From Chitinophagaceae bacterium (GTDB taxonomy: Bacteria > Bacteroidota > Bacteroidia > Chitinophagales > Chitinophagaceae): a stretch of DNA of 64,000 nt. Within the stretch, counting starts at the first letter, position 1; each line of letters opens with the position of its first letter. Below the pieces are notes generated by a model. That model was not told the origin of the DNA. It made no database searches and worked only from the letters and a program-made list of their open reading frames with translations. Of the stretch, positions 35,807-44,314 are shown one piece after another. The translations under genes were made by a program, and so were the position numbers. The DNA is taken from positions 1-64,000 of the forward strand of contig JADLCD010000110.1 in NCBI GenBank assembly GCA_020847395.1, given 5' to 3'.

Positions 35807-36439
35807 ATGAAAAAATTATCAGTTATATCATTCTTCGCTTTTTTGATGATTGTTGCGGTAGTAAGCTGCGATAGTAATAAAGAGCCTGGTAAAACATATA
35901 TGCCGGATATGGCATATAGCCGTGCTTATGAAACCTATTCTGAAAACGACATCTTTCCTGATAAACAAACCAACCGTACTCCGGTAGAAGGAACTATTAC
36001 CAGAGACCAGCTTCTGCCTTTTTCTATTGCAAAAGATGAAGGAAGCGACACTACCAACCATGGTAAAGCAAGATTCATTAAAAACCCTTTGCCTGCATTA
36101 GACTCTGCCCAGAATAAAGAAGCAGAAAGATTATACCTGATCTATTGCGGTATATGCCACGGCGCCAAGCTGGATGGTAATGGCCCGTTATGGAAAGGTG
36201 GTGATGGCCCTTTCCCTGCGGCGCCAAAGGATTTAACTGACCCTGTAATAGCTAACCAGGGCGACGGGCAGATATATTATACCATCATTTATGGTAAAAA
36301 TAAAATGGGTAGTTATGCATCGCAGTTGAATGATAAGCAGCGCTGGATGGTGGTGCATTATATAAAAGATAAATTGGGTAAATCTGCTGCACCTGCTGCC
36401 GCTACGCCGGCTGCTACTGACAGTACAGCAAAAAAATAA
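35807..36439 (+). CDS. actE: Alternative Complex III monoheme cytochrome c subunit ActE
   Basis: This 210-residue lipoprotein (signal peptide, lipobox VVSC near residue 22) has one heme-binding CGICH near 121, followed by GNGPLWKGGDGPFP, and a distal Met in KMGSYASQL near 167. In Alternative Complex III this subunit hands electrons to the oxidase. The N-terminal 100 residues contain the conserved YMPDMAYSRAYETY segment. The C-terminus is an Ala/Pro-rich tail. It follows actD by 24 bases and precedes actF by 35. Confidence 0.95.
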   Translation: MKKLSVISFFAFLMIVAVVSCDSNKEPGKTYMPDMAYSRAYETYSENDIFPDKQTNRTPVEGTITRDQLLPFSIAKDEGSDTTNHGKARFIKNPLPALDSAQNKEAERLYLIYCGICHGAKLDGNGPLWKGGDGPFPAAPKDLTDPVIANQGDGQIYYTIIYGKNKMGSYASQLNDKQRWMVVHYIKDKLGKSAAPAAATPAATDSTAKK

Positions 36440-36474
36440 ACTTATTCGCATTAATAAAACAAATTGATTGAGGA

Positions 36475-37698
36475 ATGATTAAGCAACAATTTGAGATTCC
36501 GGCCGGATATAAGAAATGGACATATGGTCTTTTGGCGGTGGGCATAGTTGCGCTTATCGCAGGATTTATTTTTCTCGGCATGAGCAAAAATGAGCATGAC
36601 CAGACCCGCTTTTGGGCTGTACTGCTACAAAACAGCGTTTACTTTTTACTGGTATGTAATGCGGCTATGTTCTTTATATGCGCCATTACACTGGCACATG
36701 GCGGATGGTCAATAGCATTCAGAAGAGTGCCTGAAGCCATCTCTGCAGTTGTACCTGTTTTTGCTGTACTTGCTTTTATCGTGTTCCTCGGCCTTATAAT
36801 GGGGCACAGGCACGATATATACCACTGGGTTGATAAAGAGGCGGTTGCCGGCGATAAAATTCTTACATGGAAAAAAGGTTTTCTTAATCCAACCTTCTTT
36901 TTTATATGGACGGTAGTTACCCTCAGTGTTTGGGTGTTTACCGGCAGCAAGATGCGCCAGCTATCCAGGAAAGCTGATGAGGGTCCAATGGGTGTGGAAG
37001 AATCAAAAAGATACATCTGGAACAATACAGTATGGGCCGCTATTTTTATCGTATTCTTTGCCTTAACTGTAGGGTCCACAATACCCTGGTTATGGTTGAT
37101 GAGCATAGACGCACATTGGTATTCTACCATGTATAGCTGGTATACTTTTGCAAGCACCTTTGTTTCCGGTATAGCTTTGATCGCTTTGTTTATTATTTTC
37201 TTAAAAAATCACGGCTACCTGGAATATACTACCCGCGAGCAATTGCATGATGTTGGAAAATTCATCTTTGCATTCTCTATCTTCTGGACATATTTATGGT
37301 TTTCACAGTTTATGTTAATATGGTATGCAAATATTCCGGAAGAGACCGTTTACTTTAAAATGAGGTTTCAGGGCCCGTATCGTGGCTTTTTCTTCCTGAA
37401 CTTTACAATAAACTTTGTAGCACCAATACTGATTTTGATGACACGTGGCTCTAAGAGAAATTATGCGATCATGACGTTTATGTCTGTTGCAGTTATTCTT
37501 GGCCATTGGCTGGATTTTTACCAGATGGTTATGCCGGGCACGGTAGGAGAAAATCACAATCTTGGCTGGTTTGAGTGGGGAATCTTAGCTTTGTATATAG
37601 GGATGATTATGTTTTTTGTGGGAAGGGCGCTTACAAAAGCACCATTACTGCCAAAATATCATCCGTATTTAAAAGAAAGTTTGATACATCATACATAG
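36475..37698 (+). CDS. actF: Alternative Complex III membrane subunit ActF
   Basis: This 407-residue membrane protein of about ten helices is the second large membrane subunit of Alternative Complex III, related in fold to ActC but without an obvious quinol site. Conserved pieces include WAVLLQNSVYFLLVCNAAMFF, the polar loop MGHRHDIYHWVD and GHWLDFYQMVMPG near residue 341. The gene lies between actE and coxB. It has the normal length and no defects. Confidence 0.94.
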   Translation: MIKQQFEIPAGYKKWTYGLLAVGIVALIAGFIFLGMSKNEHDQTRFWAVLLQNSVYFLLVCNAAMFFICAITLAHGGWSIAFRRVPEAISAVVPVFAVLAFIVFLGLIMGHRHDIYHWVDKEAVAGDKILTWKKGFLNPTFFFIWTVVTLSVWVFTGSKMRQLSRKADEGPMGVEESKRYIWNNTVWAAIFIVFFALTVGSTIPWLWLMSIDAHWYSTMYSWYTFASTFVSGIALIALFIIFLKNHGYLEYTTREQLHDVGKFIFAFSIFWTYLWFSQFMLIWYANIPEETVYFKMRFQGPYRGFFFLNFTINFVAPILILMTRGSKRNYAIMTFMSVAVILGHWLDFYQMVMPGTVGENHNLGWFEWGILALYIGMIMFFVGRALTKAPLLPKYHPYLKESLIHHT

Positions 37699-37747
37699 AC
37701 GAGCATTAAAACAAGCAAGCAATTATTAAAGCATAATATTTAATAAA

Positions 37748-38824
37748 ATGACCTGGACCGAGTATTTTGTTGTAATAATATTAGTACTGATTTTCGTTGT
37801 GATTTTCCAGATCGCAAAGGCAAGTGAGTATGTTTCCGTACTTAAAGGTGAAAAGAAAACCTTTGAACAAAATAACCGTATCAACGCATTTTTAATGTTG
37901 GTTTTTTTGGTGGTAGGGTTAGCGGCTGCATGGTGGTGCAATAAAATCCTTTATAAAAAAACGTTGCTTTGGTTACCCGCGGCTTCGGAGCATGGCGAGA
38001 AGATTGACACCATGATGTGGATTACTATTGCTATCACAGGCATTGTTTTTATCTTAACCCAAATATTACTTTTCTGGTTTGCTTACAAATACCAGGCAAG
38101 TGAAAAAAGAAAGGCCCATTATTATCCCCACAATAATAAGTTAGAGTTGTTATGGACTGTTGTACCGGCTATTACATTAACGGTATTGGTGGTTTTTGGT
38201 TTGTATTATTGGTATAAAATAACCGGAGATGCACCTAAAGAAGCGATGGAAGTAGAAGTAACTGGTCACCAGTTTGGCTGGGAATATCGCTACCCGGGTA
38301 AGGATGGCGTTTTAGGAAGACAATATTATAAATTGACAGATGCAGCCAAAGGAAATCCACTCGGTCAGGATTGGAAAGATGTTGCAAATCATGATGATTT
38401 ACATCCTTCTGAGTTGCACCTGGTGGTTGATAAACCTGTTAAATTAATTATCCGCTCACAGGATGTTATACACGATGTTGGCTTATCTCATTTTCGTTTA
38501 AAAATGGATGCCGTTCCGGGTACACCTACTACTATGTGGTTTACGCCAAAGTATACTACAGTAAAGATGAAAGAATTAACCGGCAACGAAAATTTTGTAT
38601 ATGAAATATCCTGCGACCAGATGTGCGGTCAGGGACACTATTCAATGAAAGGAACAATAATTGTTGAAACACAGGAAGAGTTTGATAAATGGATTAGTGC
38701 ACAGAAGCCACAGTATGCTACTGCGCATCCGGATGCAGCTCCTGCTGTGGCAGCTACAACGGCTCCTGCTGTTGCTGATTCAGTAAAAGCAGCAACAAAT
38801 GCCGAGCCTAAAGCCGAACATTGA
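37748..38824 (+). CDS. coxB: Cytochrome c oxidase subunit II
   Basis: This 358-residue subunit receives electrons at a binuclear CuA centre. Four membrane helices precede the copper domain (about 4-22, 44-63, 92-115, 136-158), so two are extra at the N-terminus, as in other Bacteroidota versions. The cupredoxin domain has the complete CuA site: His in SQDVIHDVGLSH near 242, then CDQMCGQGHYSM near 288-299 with both Cys, His and Met. There is no fused heme c domain. The tail is Ala/Pro/Thr-rich and probably disordered. It directly follows actF, linking Alternative Complex III to the oxidase. Confidence 0.96.
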   Translation: MTWTEYFVVIILVLIFVVIFQIAKASEYVSVLKGEKKTFEQNNRINAFLMLVFLVVGLAAAWWCNKILYKKTLLWLPAASEHGEKIDTMMWITIAITGIVFILTQILLFWFAYKYQASEKRKAHYYPHNNKLELLWTVVPAITLTVLVVFGLYYWYKITGDAPKEAMEVEVTGHQFGWEYRYPGKDGVLGRQYYKLTDAAKGNPLGQDWKDVANHDDLHPSELHLVVDKPVKLIIRSQDVIHDVGLSHFRLKMDAVPGTPTTMWFTPKYTTVKMKELTGNENFVYEISCDQMCGQGHYSMKGTIIVETQEEFDKWISAQKPQYATAHPDAAPAVAATTAPAVADSVKAATNAEPKAEH

Positions 38825-38866
38825 TTTGATTTAATACGACCCCTTTGAGTCACAAAATAATGTGTA

Positions 38867-40672
38867 ATGAGTAACGAAATAGCAGTACAACACGGCGTAA
38901 TACCTCATGAAGTACATGAGCATCATGATGTACATCACCATCATGAAACCTTTATTACGAAGTATGTTTTCAGCCAGGATCATAAAATGATTGCCAAACA
39001 GTTTTTGATTACTGGTATTATATGGGCTATTATAGGCGGCCTGATGTCGGTACTATTCCGTATACAGTTAGGATATCCTGATGTTTCTTTACCCTGGCTT
39101 GAAGATATATTCGGTCATTGGGCTAAAGATGGTAAAATTCAGCCTGAGTTTTATTATGCATTAGGAACAATGCACGGAACCATCCTGGTGTTTTTCGTGT
39201 TAACTGCAGGATTGAGCGGTACGTTCGCAAACCTGCTGATACCTTACCAGGTAGGTGCAAGAGATATGGCTTCTCCATTTATGAATATGCTTTCTTACTG
39301 GTTCTTTGTATTGGCTAGTGTAATTATTATGGCTTCTTTGTTTGTGCAAACAGGGCCTGCTTCAGGTGGCTGGACGGTTTATCCGCCATTGAGTGCTTTG
39401 GGAGATGCATCACAAGGTTCTAAAATTGGTATGGACTTATGGTTAGTAGCAATGGCTATGTTTGTGGTATCGCAGTTGTTGGGCGGCTTGAACTATGTGT
39501 CTACCATTCTTAATATGCGTACCAAGGGTATGACAATGACAAGATTGCCGCTCACTGTCTGGGCTATCTTATTTACCGCTCTTCTTGGTATACTTTCTTT
39601 CCCGGTATTATTCTCTGGTTTTATCCTGCTTTTATTCGACAGGCATCTTGGTACCAGCTTCTATCTTTCTGATATAGTGCTGGGCGGAAATATATTACCT
39701 AACGAAGGTGGTAGCCCGATTCTTTACCAGCATTTGTTCTGGTTCCTGGGTCACCCCGAAGTATATATCATTATCCTACCAACCATGGGATTGGTGTCGG
39801 AAGTAATGTCAATCAATGCACGAAAACCGATATTCGGTTATATGGCAATGATTGCTTCTATGTTTGCAATTGCATTGCTGGCATTCCTGGTCTGGGCCCA
39901 CCATATGTTTGTAACAGGAATGAATCCTTTCCTCGGATCTGTATTCGTTCTGCTAACATTACTGATCGCTGTACCTTCGGCCATCAAAGTATTCAACTGG
40001 CTTACCACGTTATGGCGTGGTAATATCAGGTTTACCCCGGGCATGCTGTTTTGCGTGGGTTTTGTAAGCATGTTCATTTCCGGCGGCTTAACAGGGATAT
40101 TTGTTGGGAACTCCACGCTTGATATGCACCTGCATGATACTTATTTTGTAATTGCGCACTTCCACATAGTAATGGGTGTATCTGCCTTTATGGGAATGTT
40201 TGCCGGTGTTTACCACTGGTTTCCCAAAATGTATGGCAGGTATATGAATAACACATTGGGCTATATACATTTCTGGGTAACACTCGTATGTGCTTATGTA
40301 ATCTTTTGGCCTATGCACTACGAAGGTTTTGCCGGTATGCCACGCCGTTATTACGACTATTCCGGGTGGGAATCCTTTAAGCATTTTGTTGAGTTGAACA
40401 GGGTGATCAGTTTTGCAGCTATATTATCATTCCTTGTGCAGTTGCTGTTTGTGTATAATTTCTTCTATTCTATTTTTAAAGGAAGAAAAGTTACTTCTCA
40501 AAATCCATGGGGTGCTAATACGCTGGAATGGACAACGCCTATCAGGCCCGGACATGGTAACTGGCCTGGTGAAATACCTGAAGTGCACCGTTGGGCTTAT
40601 GATTATGGAAAGGATGGAAAAGATTTCATTCCCCAAACAGAGCCCGTGGGGAAGGACGAATCAACACATTAA
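38867..40672 (+). CDS. coxA: Cytochrome c oxidase subunit I (A1 type)
   Basis: This 601-residue catalytic subunit holds heme a, heme a3 and CuB and reduces oxygen to water while pumping protons. The key site GHPEVYI is present (CuB His, the A1-type Glu and the cross-linked Tyr), with HHMF for the other CuB ligands and the heme ligands in FVIAHFHIVMG. The N-terminal tail is unusually His-rich (HEVHEHHDVHHHHE), which is common in Bacteroidota and could bind metal. Twelve membrane helices follow. It lies 42 bases after coxB. Confidence 0.97.
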   Translation: MSNEIAVQHGVIPHEVHEHHDVHHHHETFITKYVFSQDHKMIAKQFLITGIIWAIIGGLMSVLFRIQLGYPDVSLPWLEDIFGHWAKDGKIQPEFYYALGTMHGTILVFFVLTAGLSGTFANLLIPYQVGARDMASPFMNMLSYWFFVLASVIIMASLFVQTGPASGGWTVYPPLSALGDASQGSKIGMDLWLVAMAMFVVSQLLGGLNYVSTILNMRTKGMTMTRLPLTVWAILFTALLGILSFPVLFSGFILLLFDRHLGTSFYLSDIVLGGNILPNEGGSPILYQHLFWFLGHPEVYIIILPTMGLVSEVMSINARKPIFGYMAMIASMFAIALLAFLVWAHHMFVTGMNPFLGSVFVLLTLLIAVPSAIKVFNWLTTLWRGNIRFTPGMLFCVGFVSMFISGGLTGIFVGNSTLDMHLHDTYFVIAHFHIVMGVSAFMGMFAGVYHWFPKMYGRYMNNTLGYIHFWVTLVCAYVIFWPMHYEGFAGMPRRYYDYSGWESFKHFVELNRVISFAAILSFLVQLLFVYNFFYSIFKGRKVTSQNPWGANTLEWTTPIRPGHGNWPGEIPEVHRWAYDYGKDGKDFIPQTEPVGKDESTH

Positions 40673-40720
40673 TTACCTGGCTGACAATATCAGCCTGTTA
40701 AATAGAGTTTTTTGAAGGTA

Positions 40721-41629
40721 ATGGAATCACAGAACAGGCTACAACGATCAGCATCTTTTGTAGTAGTTGATAAGCTCAAAGACTACATGCTGCTGATAAA
40801 GTTTACGCTGAGTTTTACAGTAGTATTCTCCTGCGTGCTAAGCTATTTGATGGCACCAAATATTACCTTCAATTTACTATCAGTTCTTTTATTATTGATT
40901 GGAGGAATGCTGATTACAGGTTCTGCCAATGCCATTAACCAGATAGCGGAAAGGGATACTGATGCCCTTATGAAGCGTACCGCTAAAAGGCCTGTAGCAA
41001 ATGGAAAGATGAGTGTGAATGAAGCTACAGCGTTTGCTGCGGTTTCCGGAATAGCGGGTACACTGATTATTGGTTATTGGTTTAACTGGACGGCGGCAAT
41101 GCTGGGTGTACTGAGTTTATTTATTTACGGCTTTGTATATACACCGTTAAAGAAAATCAGTTCAGTATCTGTATTGGTGGGAGCCATTCCCGGAGCTTTA
41201 CCCTGCCTTATTGGCTGGGTAGCCGGAACAGATAATCTGAGCGCCGGCGGCTGGGTATTATTTGCCATTCAGTTTCTCTGGCAGTTTCCCCATTTTTGGG
41301 CGATTGCCTGGGTAGCACATAATGATTACAGCAGGGCAGGGTTTAAATTAATGCCCTCTACCGCAGGGCCAACAAAATATTCGGCTATACAGGCAGTTAT
41401 ATATTCATTGCTGATGGTGCCGGCAGGCATATTGCCCTGGTTGCTGAATATGAGTGGTCAGGTAAGTTTGATAATAGTTTTACTGGCCAACCTTTTTATG
41501 GTTTGGCAAAGTGTACGTTTATACAGGCAAATGACAGTACAGGCAGCAAGAAGAGTGATGTTCAGCTCTTATATTTATTTGCCGATAGTATTGCTGAGTT
41601 TGCTGGCAGATAAAGTGGCAGGGGTATAA
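40721..41629 (+). CDS. ctaB: Protoheme IX farnesyltransferase (heme O synthase)
   Basis: This 302-residue membrane prenyltransferase attaches a farnesyl group to heme b to make heme O, the precursor of heme A for the oxidase. The aspartate-rich motif is NQIAERDTDALMKRTAKRP near residue 75, a version of NxxxDxxxD, and a second motif DYSRAGFKLMP is near 203. About eight helices are predicted. The start at 40721 (ATG, MESQNRL) is preferred over a TTG nine bases earlier. Its place within the cox cluster is usual. Confidence 0.95.
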   Translation: MESQNRLQRSASFVVVDKLKDYMLLIKFTLSFTVVFSCVLSYLMAPNITFNLLSVLLLLIGGMLITGSANAINQIAERDTDALMKRTAKRPVANGKMSVNEATAFAAVSGIAGTLIIGYWFNWTAAMLGVLSLFIYGFVYTPLKKISSVSVLVGAIPGALPCLIGWVAGTDNLSAGGWVLFAIQFLWQFPHFWAIAWVAHNDYSRAGFKLMPSTAGPTKYSAIQAVIYSLLMVPAGILPWLLNMSGQVSLIIVLLANLFMVWQSVRLYRQMTVQAARRVMFSSYIYLPIVLLSLLADKVAGV

Positions 41630-41692
41630 TTTGAAAATCAGGGTAATGTGAAAATATGAAAGTGTGGAAATGAATTTGAAAATCAGGGTAAT
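41628..41692. repeat. 20-bp direct repeat between ctaB and the first subunit III gene
   Basis: AATTTGAAAATCAGGGTAAT occurs at 41628-41647, overlapping the ctaB stop, and again at 41673-41692. Related TGAAAAT-type text continues to 41780 (AAATCAGAAATTAGAAATCAG) together with a CCGGCAGGCAGGG element at 41702. This is dispersed spacer repeat DNA in a 152-base gap inside the operon. Confidence 0.85.
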
Positions 41693-41781
41693 TTCTTGCA
41701 TACCGGCAGGCAGGGAAGATTTGAAAATGAGTGAAGGAATGTGAGAAATCTCAAATCAGAAATTAGAAATCAGAAATACTA

Positions 41782-42357
41782 ATGAGTGAGGTAATGACGG
41801 TAGAGCATAAAAAAATTCATCCCTATAAATTTAACCTGTGGTTAGGTTTAGCGGGTATAATCATGATGTTTGCAGGTTTGACGAGCGCCTATATTGTAAA
41901 ACGCAGTCAGCCGGGGTGGGAGAGTTTTACTTTACCACGCATATTTTTATACTCAACTATTGTGATACTGGCAAGCAGCGTTACCATCCAGGTAGCATTG
42001 AAAGCCTTCAGGGAAAGAGAAATGTCGCGATACAGGTTGTTCTTTGGTATAACTGCTATATTGGGCATTGTGTTTATGATTATGCAGATTAATGGGTTCT
42101 ATCAATTTCAGTCGAATGGAATGAAAATGATAGGCATTGGTTCTAACCCGGCGTATTCATTTATTTTGGCGATAGCCGGGGTGCATGTGCTGCACGTGCT
42201 GGGAGGCTTGATAGCGATGCTTTTTATAGTAAGCAGGGTTTATGGTAAGAAAAAGAGAAATTACGATAGTGTACCCATTGAAATTATGACGACGTACTGG
42301 CATTTTGTAGACTTGTTGTGGGTGTATCTTTTTGTATTTTTCAGCTTATTGCATTAA
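41782..42357 (+). CDS. Cytochrome c oxidase subunit III-like protein, short form
   Basis: This 191-residue protein has five hydrophobic helices and the subunit III features WHFVDLLWVYLF at the C-terminus and AYSFILAIAGVHVLHVLGG in the middle. It lacks the first two helices of the seven-helix form. In Bacteroidota two subunit III genes in a row are usual, and this is the first. It is placed 152 bases after ctaB because of inserted repeats and 35 bases before the second subunit III gene. Confidence 0.92.
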   Translation: MSEVMTVEHKKIHPYKFNLWLGLAGIIMMFAGLTSAYIVKRSQPGWESFTLPRIFLYSTIVILASSVTIQVALKAFREREMSRYRLFFGITAILGIVFMIMQINGFYQFQSNGMKMIGIGSNPAYSFILAIAGVHVLHVLGGLIAMLFIVSRVYGKKKRNYDSVPIEIMTTYWHFVDLLWVYLFVFFSLLH

Positions 42358-42392
42358 TATAATTGGTTATTTTTTAATAAAAATTCAACTGC

Positions 42393-43136
42393 ATGTCAAC
42401 ACACGTACCGGCCGGATATAAATGGTGGACGGGAGGAAAAAGCCCTTATAATGTAAGTTATGGAAAGCTCATGATGTGGATTTTCCTGTTGAGTGACACC
42501 TTTACATTCGGGGCATTATTGATTTCTTATGGCACCATACGTGTAAGCCAGAACTATTGGCCCGATCCTAACCACGTATTCAACGCATTCCCTTTAATGG
42601 GGCATACAAACCTGCCTTTGGCATTTGTAAGCTTAATGACTTTTATATTAATCATGAGTTCTGTAACCATGGTATTGGCGGTGCATGAAGGACATAAAAG
42701 AAATCGTGCAGGCGTTGAAAAATGGTTGTTATGGACAATACTTGGCGGTTCATTATTCTTAAGCTGCCAGGCATGGGAGTGGACACATATGATAACCGGA
42801 AGTCATGCAGTATTGATAGACGGACAGATTAAAGAGATAGGCGCTACTATAACGCAAAATCCTTATGGCGCGGCTGTACCCGGGTTAATGCATGATGGCC
42901 ACCAGGTTACCACGCCAGGCCCCGTAGGATTTGGGGGATTCTTTTTTGGTATAACAGGTTTTCACGGGTTTCACGTTTTTAGTGGTGTGTGTTTGCTGGT
43001 ATTGGCTTTAGTATGGACTCGTATAGGAAAGTTTGATAACCTGGGTCATTATGAGATGATTGAAAAAATTGGTTTGTACTGGCACTTTGTAGATCTTGTA
43101 TGGGTATTTGTATTTCTTTGTTTTTATCTTATTTAA
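42393..43136 (+). CDS. coxC: Cytochrome c oxidase subunit III
   Basis: This 247-residue membrane subunit III stabilises the oxidase. It carries YGKLMMWIFLLSDTFTFGALL at the N-terminus, GFFFGITGFHGFHVFSG near 190 and the terminal YWHFVDLVWVFVFLCFYL typical of the family. The loop between helices (about 130-180) is longer than in the preceding paralogue. It is followed after 29 bases by the subunit IV gene. Confidence 0.95.
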   Translation: MSTHVPAGYKWWTGGKSPYNVSYGKLMMWIFLLSDTFTFGALLISYGTIRVSQNYWPDPNHVFNAFPLMGHTNLPLAFVSLMTFILIMSSVTMVLAVHEGHKRNRAGVEKWLLWTILGGSLFLSCQAWEWTHMITGSHAVLIDGQIKEIGATITQNPYGAAVPGLMHDGHQVTTPGPVGFGGFFFGITGFHGFHVFSGVCLLVLALVWTRIGKFDNLGHYEMIEKIGLYWHFVDLVWVFVFLCFYLI

Positions 43137-43165
43137 TCAGGCATTAATAAAAAATCATTTCGGAT

Positions 43166-43603
43166 ATGTCATTACATGAACATCATACGGAGCACGCGGT
43201 AGCGTCACCAGAAATTACGTTTGCTCATGAGCCGGCGCCTAATACCAAAAGAATATGGAGAACCTTCTGGATATTGCTTTGTCTTACTATAGCGGAGCTG
43301 GCACTTGGTTTATCGCATTATGCATTTCACATGGAAGGATTCCTCTTGCTTTTTGTAAAAGGCGCAATGATCATATTATCATTGTGTAAAGCCATTTATA
43401 TTGTTTCTATATTTATGCACCTTGGCGATGAAATAAGAAATATGCGCCTTACCGTATTAGTACCTTTGCTATTATTCATCTGGTTTATTCTTGCTTTTTT
43501 GTGGGATGGTGTAGCATGGAGAAATTTACGCAACCGTTATGACAAACCAGCTACAGGACAGCAGGTAGTTCCACACGATCAGCATACGCCCAAGGCAGAT
43601 TAA
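43166..43603 (+). CDS. Cytochrome c oxidase subunit IV family protein
   Basis: This 145-residue small membrane subunit has a His/Glu-rich N-terminus and three helices (about 29-45, 54-82, 92-112) with the family-like KAIYIVSIFMHLGDE segment in the middle. The role is assembly or stability of the oxidase. It is the last gene of the respiratory cluster and is followed by a terminator 23 bases downstream. Confidence 0.9.
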   Translation: MSLHEHHTEHAVASPEITFAHEPAPNTKRIWRTFWILLCLTIAELALGLSHYAFHMEGFLLLFVKGAMIILSLCKAIYIVSIFMHLGDEIRNMRLTVLVPLLLFIWFILAFLWDGVAWRNLRNRYDKPATGQQVVPHDQHTPKAD

Positions 43604-43625
43604 AAAACTAATTTTATTATATTTT

Positions 43626-43657
43626 AAGCCATCTAAAAGTGATGGCTTATTTTTTTC
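43626..43657 (+). terminator. Rho-independent terminator of the act-cox operon
   Basis: AAGCCATC (43626-43633) pairs with GATGGCTT (43641-43648) over a 7-base loop, followed by A and seven Ts. Its position after the last cox gene and before the rimP promoter marks the operon boundary. Confidence 0.93.
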
Positions 43658-43698
43658 CTAAAAATTAAAGATTAATTCCTGTATTGGGATAAAAATTT

Positions 43699-43727
43699 TT
43701 GTGCTTTGCAGTAATACATTACCTTTG
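43699..43727 (+). promoter_or_regulatory. rimP-nusA-infB promoter
   Basis: TTG at 43699-43701 and TACCTTTG at 43720-43727 are separated by 18 bases, a very good match to the Bacteroidota promoter. The start of transcription would be near 43734, leaving a leader of about 50 bases with a hairpin before rimP. Confidence 0.8.
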
Positions 43728-43746
43728 CCGCAGGAAAAGAACGATA

Positions 43747-43770
43747 GAAGGGAACGGAAGCGTTCCCTTC
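43747..43770 (+). promoter_or_regulatory. Leader hairpin upstream of rimP
   Basis: GAAGGGAACG (43747-43756) and CGTTCCCTTC (43761-43770) form a perfect 10-bp stem with a four-base GAAG loop, ending 14 bases before the rimP start. No T-run follows, so it is not a classical terminator. It may stabilise the mRNA or control operon expression. Confidence 0.75.
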
Positions 43771-43784
43771 TTCTATTATCAAAT

Positions 43785-44252
43785 ATGAGCGAGGCAACAA
43801 TCCAGGTTTTGGAAAAAATGGTGGCGGATTTACTAAAAGATAACCCTGGTTACTTTTTGGTGGAAATAAAAATCAAGCCTGCTAACAATATAAAAGTATT
43901 TTTGGATGCAGATACAGGTGTATCTATTGACAAATGTGTAAAATATAACCGATCCCTTTATAAACAAATAGAAGAAACCGGATTATTTCCAAACGGTGAT
44001 TTTTCGCTCGAAGTATCCTCTCCCGGACTTGAAGAACCACTTAAACTGCGAAGGCAATATGAAAAAAACATAGGCAGGAACGTGGAGATAATTTTAAATG
44101 ACGGCACTAAAAAAGAGGGAAAACTCACTGCGGTGAACGATACTGCTGTTGAGATAGAAGAGGTAAAGGGCAAAAACAAAAAAAAGGAAGTTATACAACA
44201 CACTATACTTTTTGATAACATTAAAACAACAAAAATTCAAATTCAATTTTAA
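43785..44252 (+). CDS. rimP: Ribosome maturation factor RimP
   Basis: This 155-residue protein assists 30S subunit maturation. The N-terminal domain includes YFLVEIKIKPANNIKVFLDAD and SIDKCVKYNRSLYKQIE, followed by FSLEVSSPGLEEPLK, the family's best-known motif, and a C-terminal SH3-like part (EGKLTAVNDTAVEIEE). The start at 43785 (MSEATIQ) is chosen because the upstream codons are derived from the leader hairpin. It heads the conserved rimP-nusA-infB operon. Confidence 0.96.
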   Translation: MSEATIQVLEKMVADLLKDNPGYFLVEIKIKPANNIKVFLDADTGVSIDKCVKYNRSLYKQIEETGLFPNGDFSLEVSSPGLEEPLKLRRQYEKNIGRNVEIILNDGTKKEGKLTAVNDTAVEIEEVKGKNKKKEVIQHTILFDNIKTTKIQIQF

Positions 44253-44314
44253 CGACCCTGGTCTGATTGGGTATGATATACCCGGTTATGACGAAAGGAA
44301 AAAAATGCTGTACT

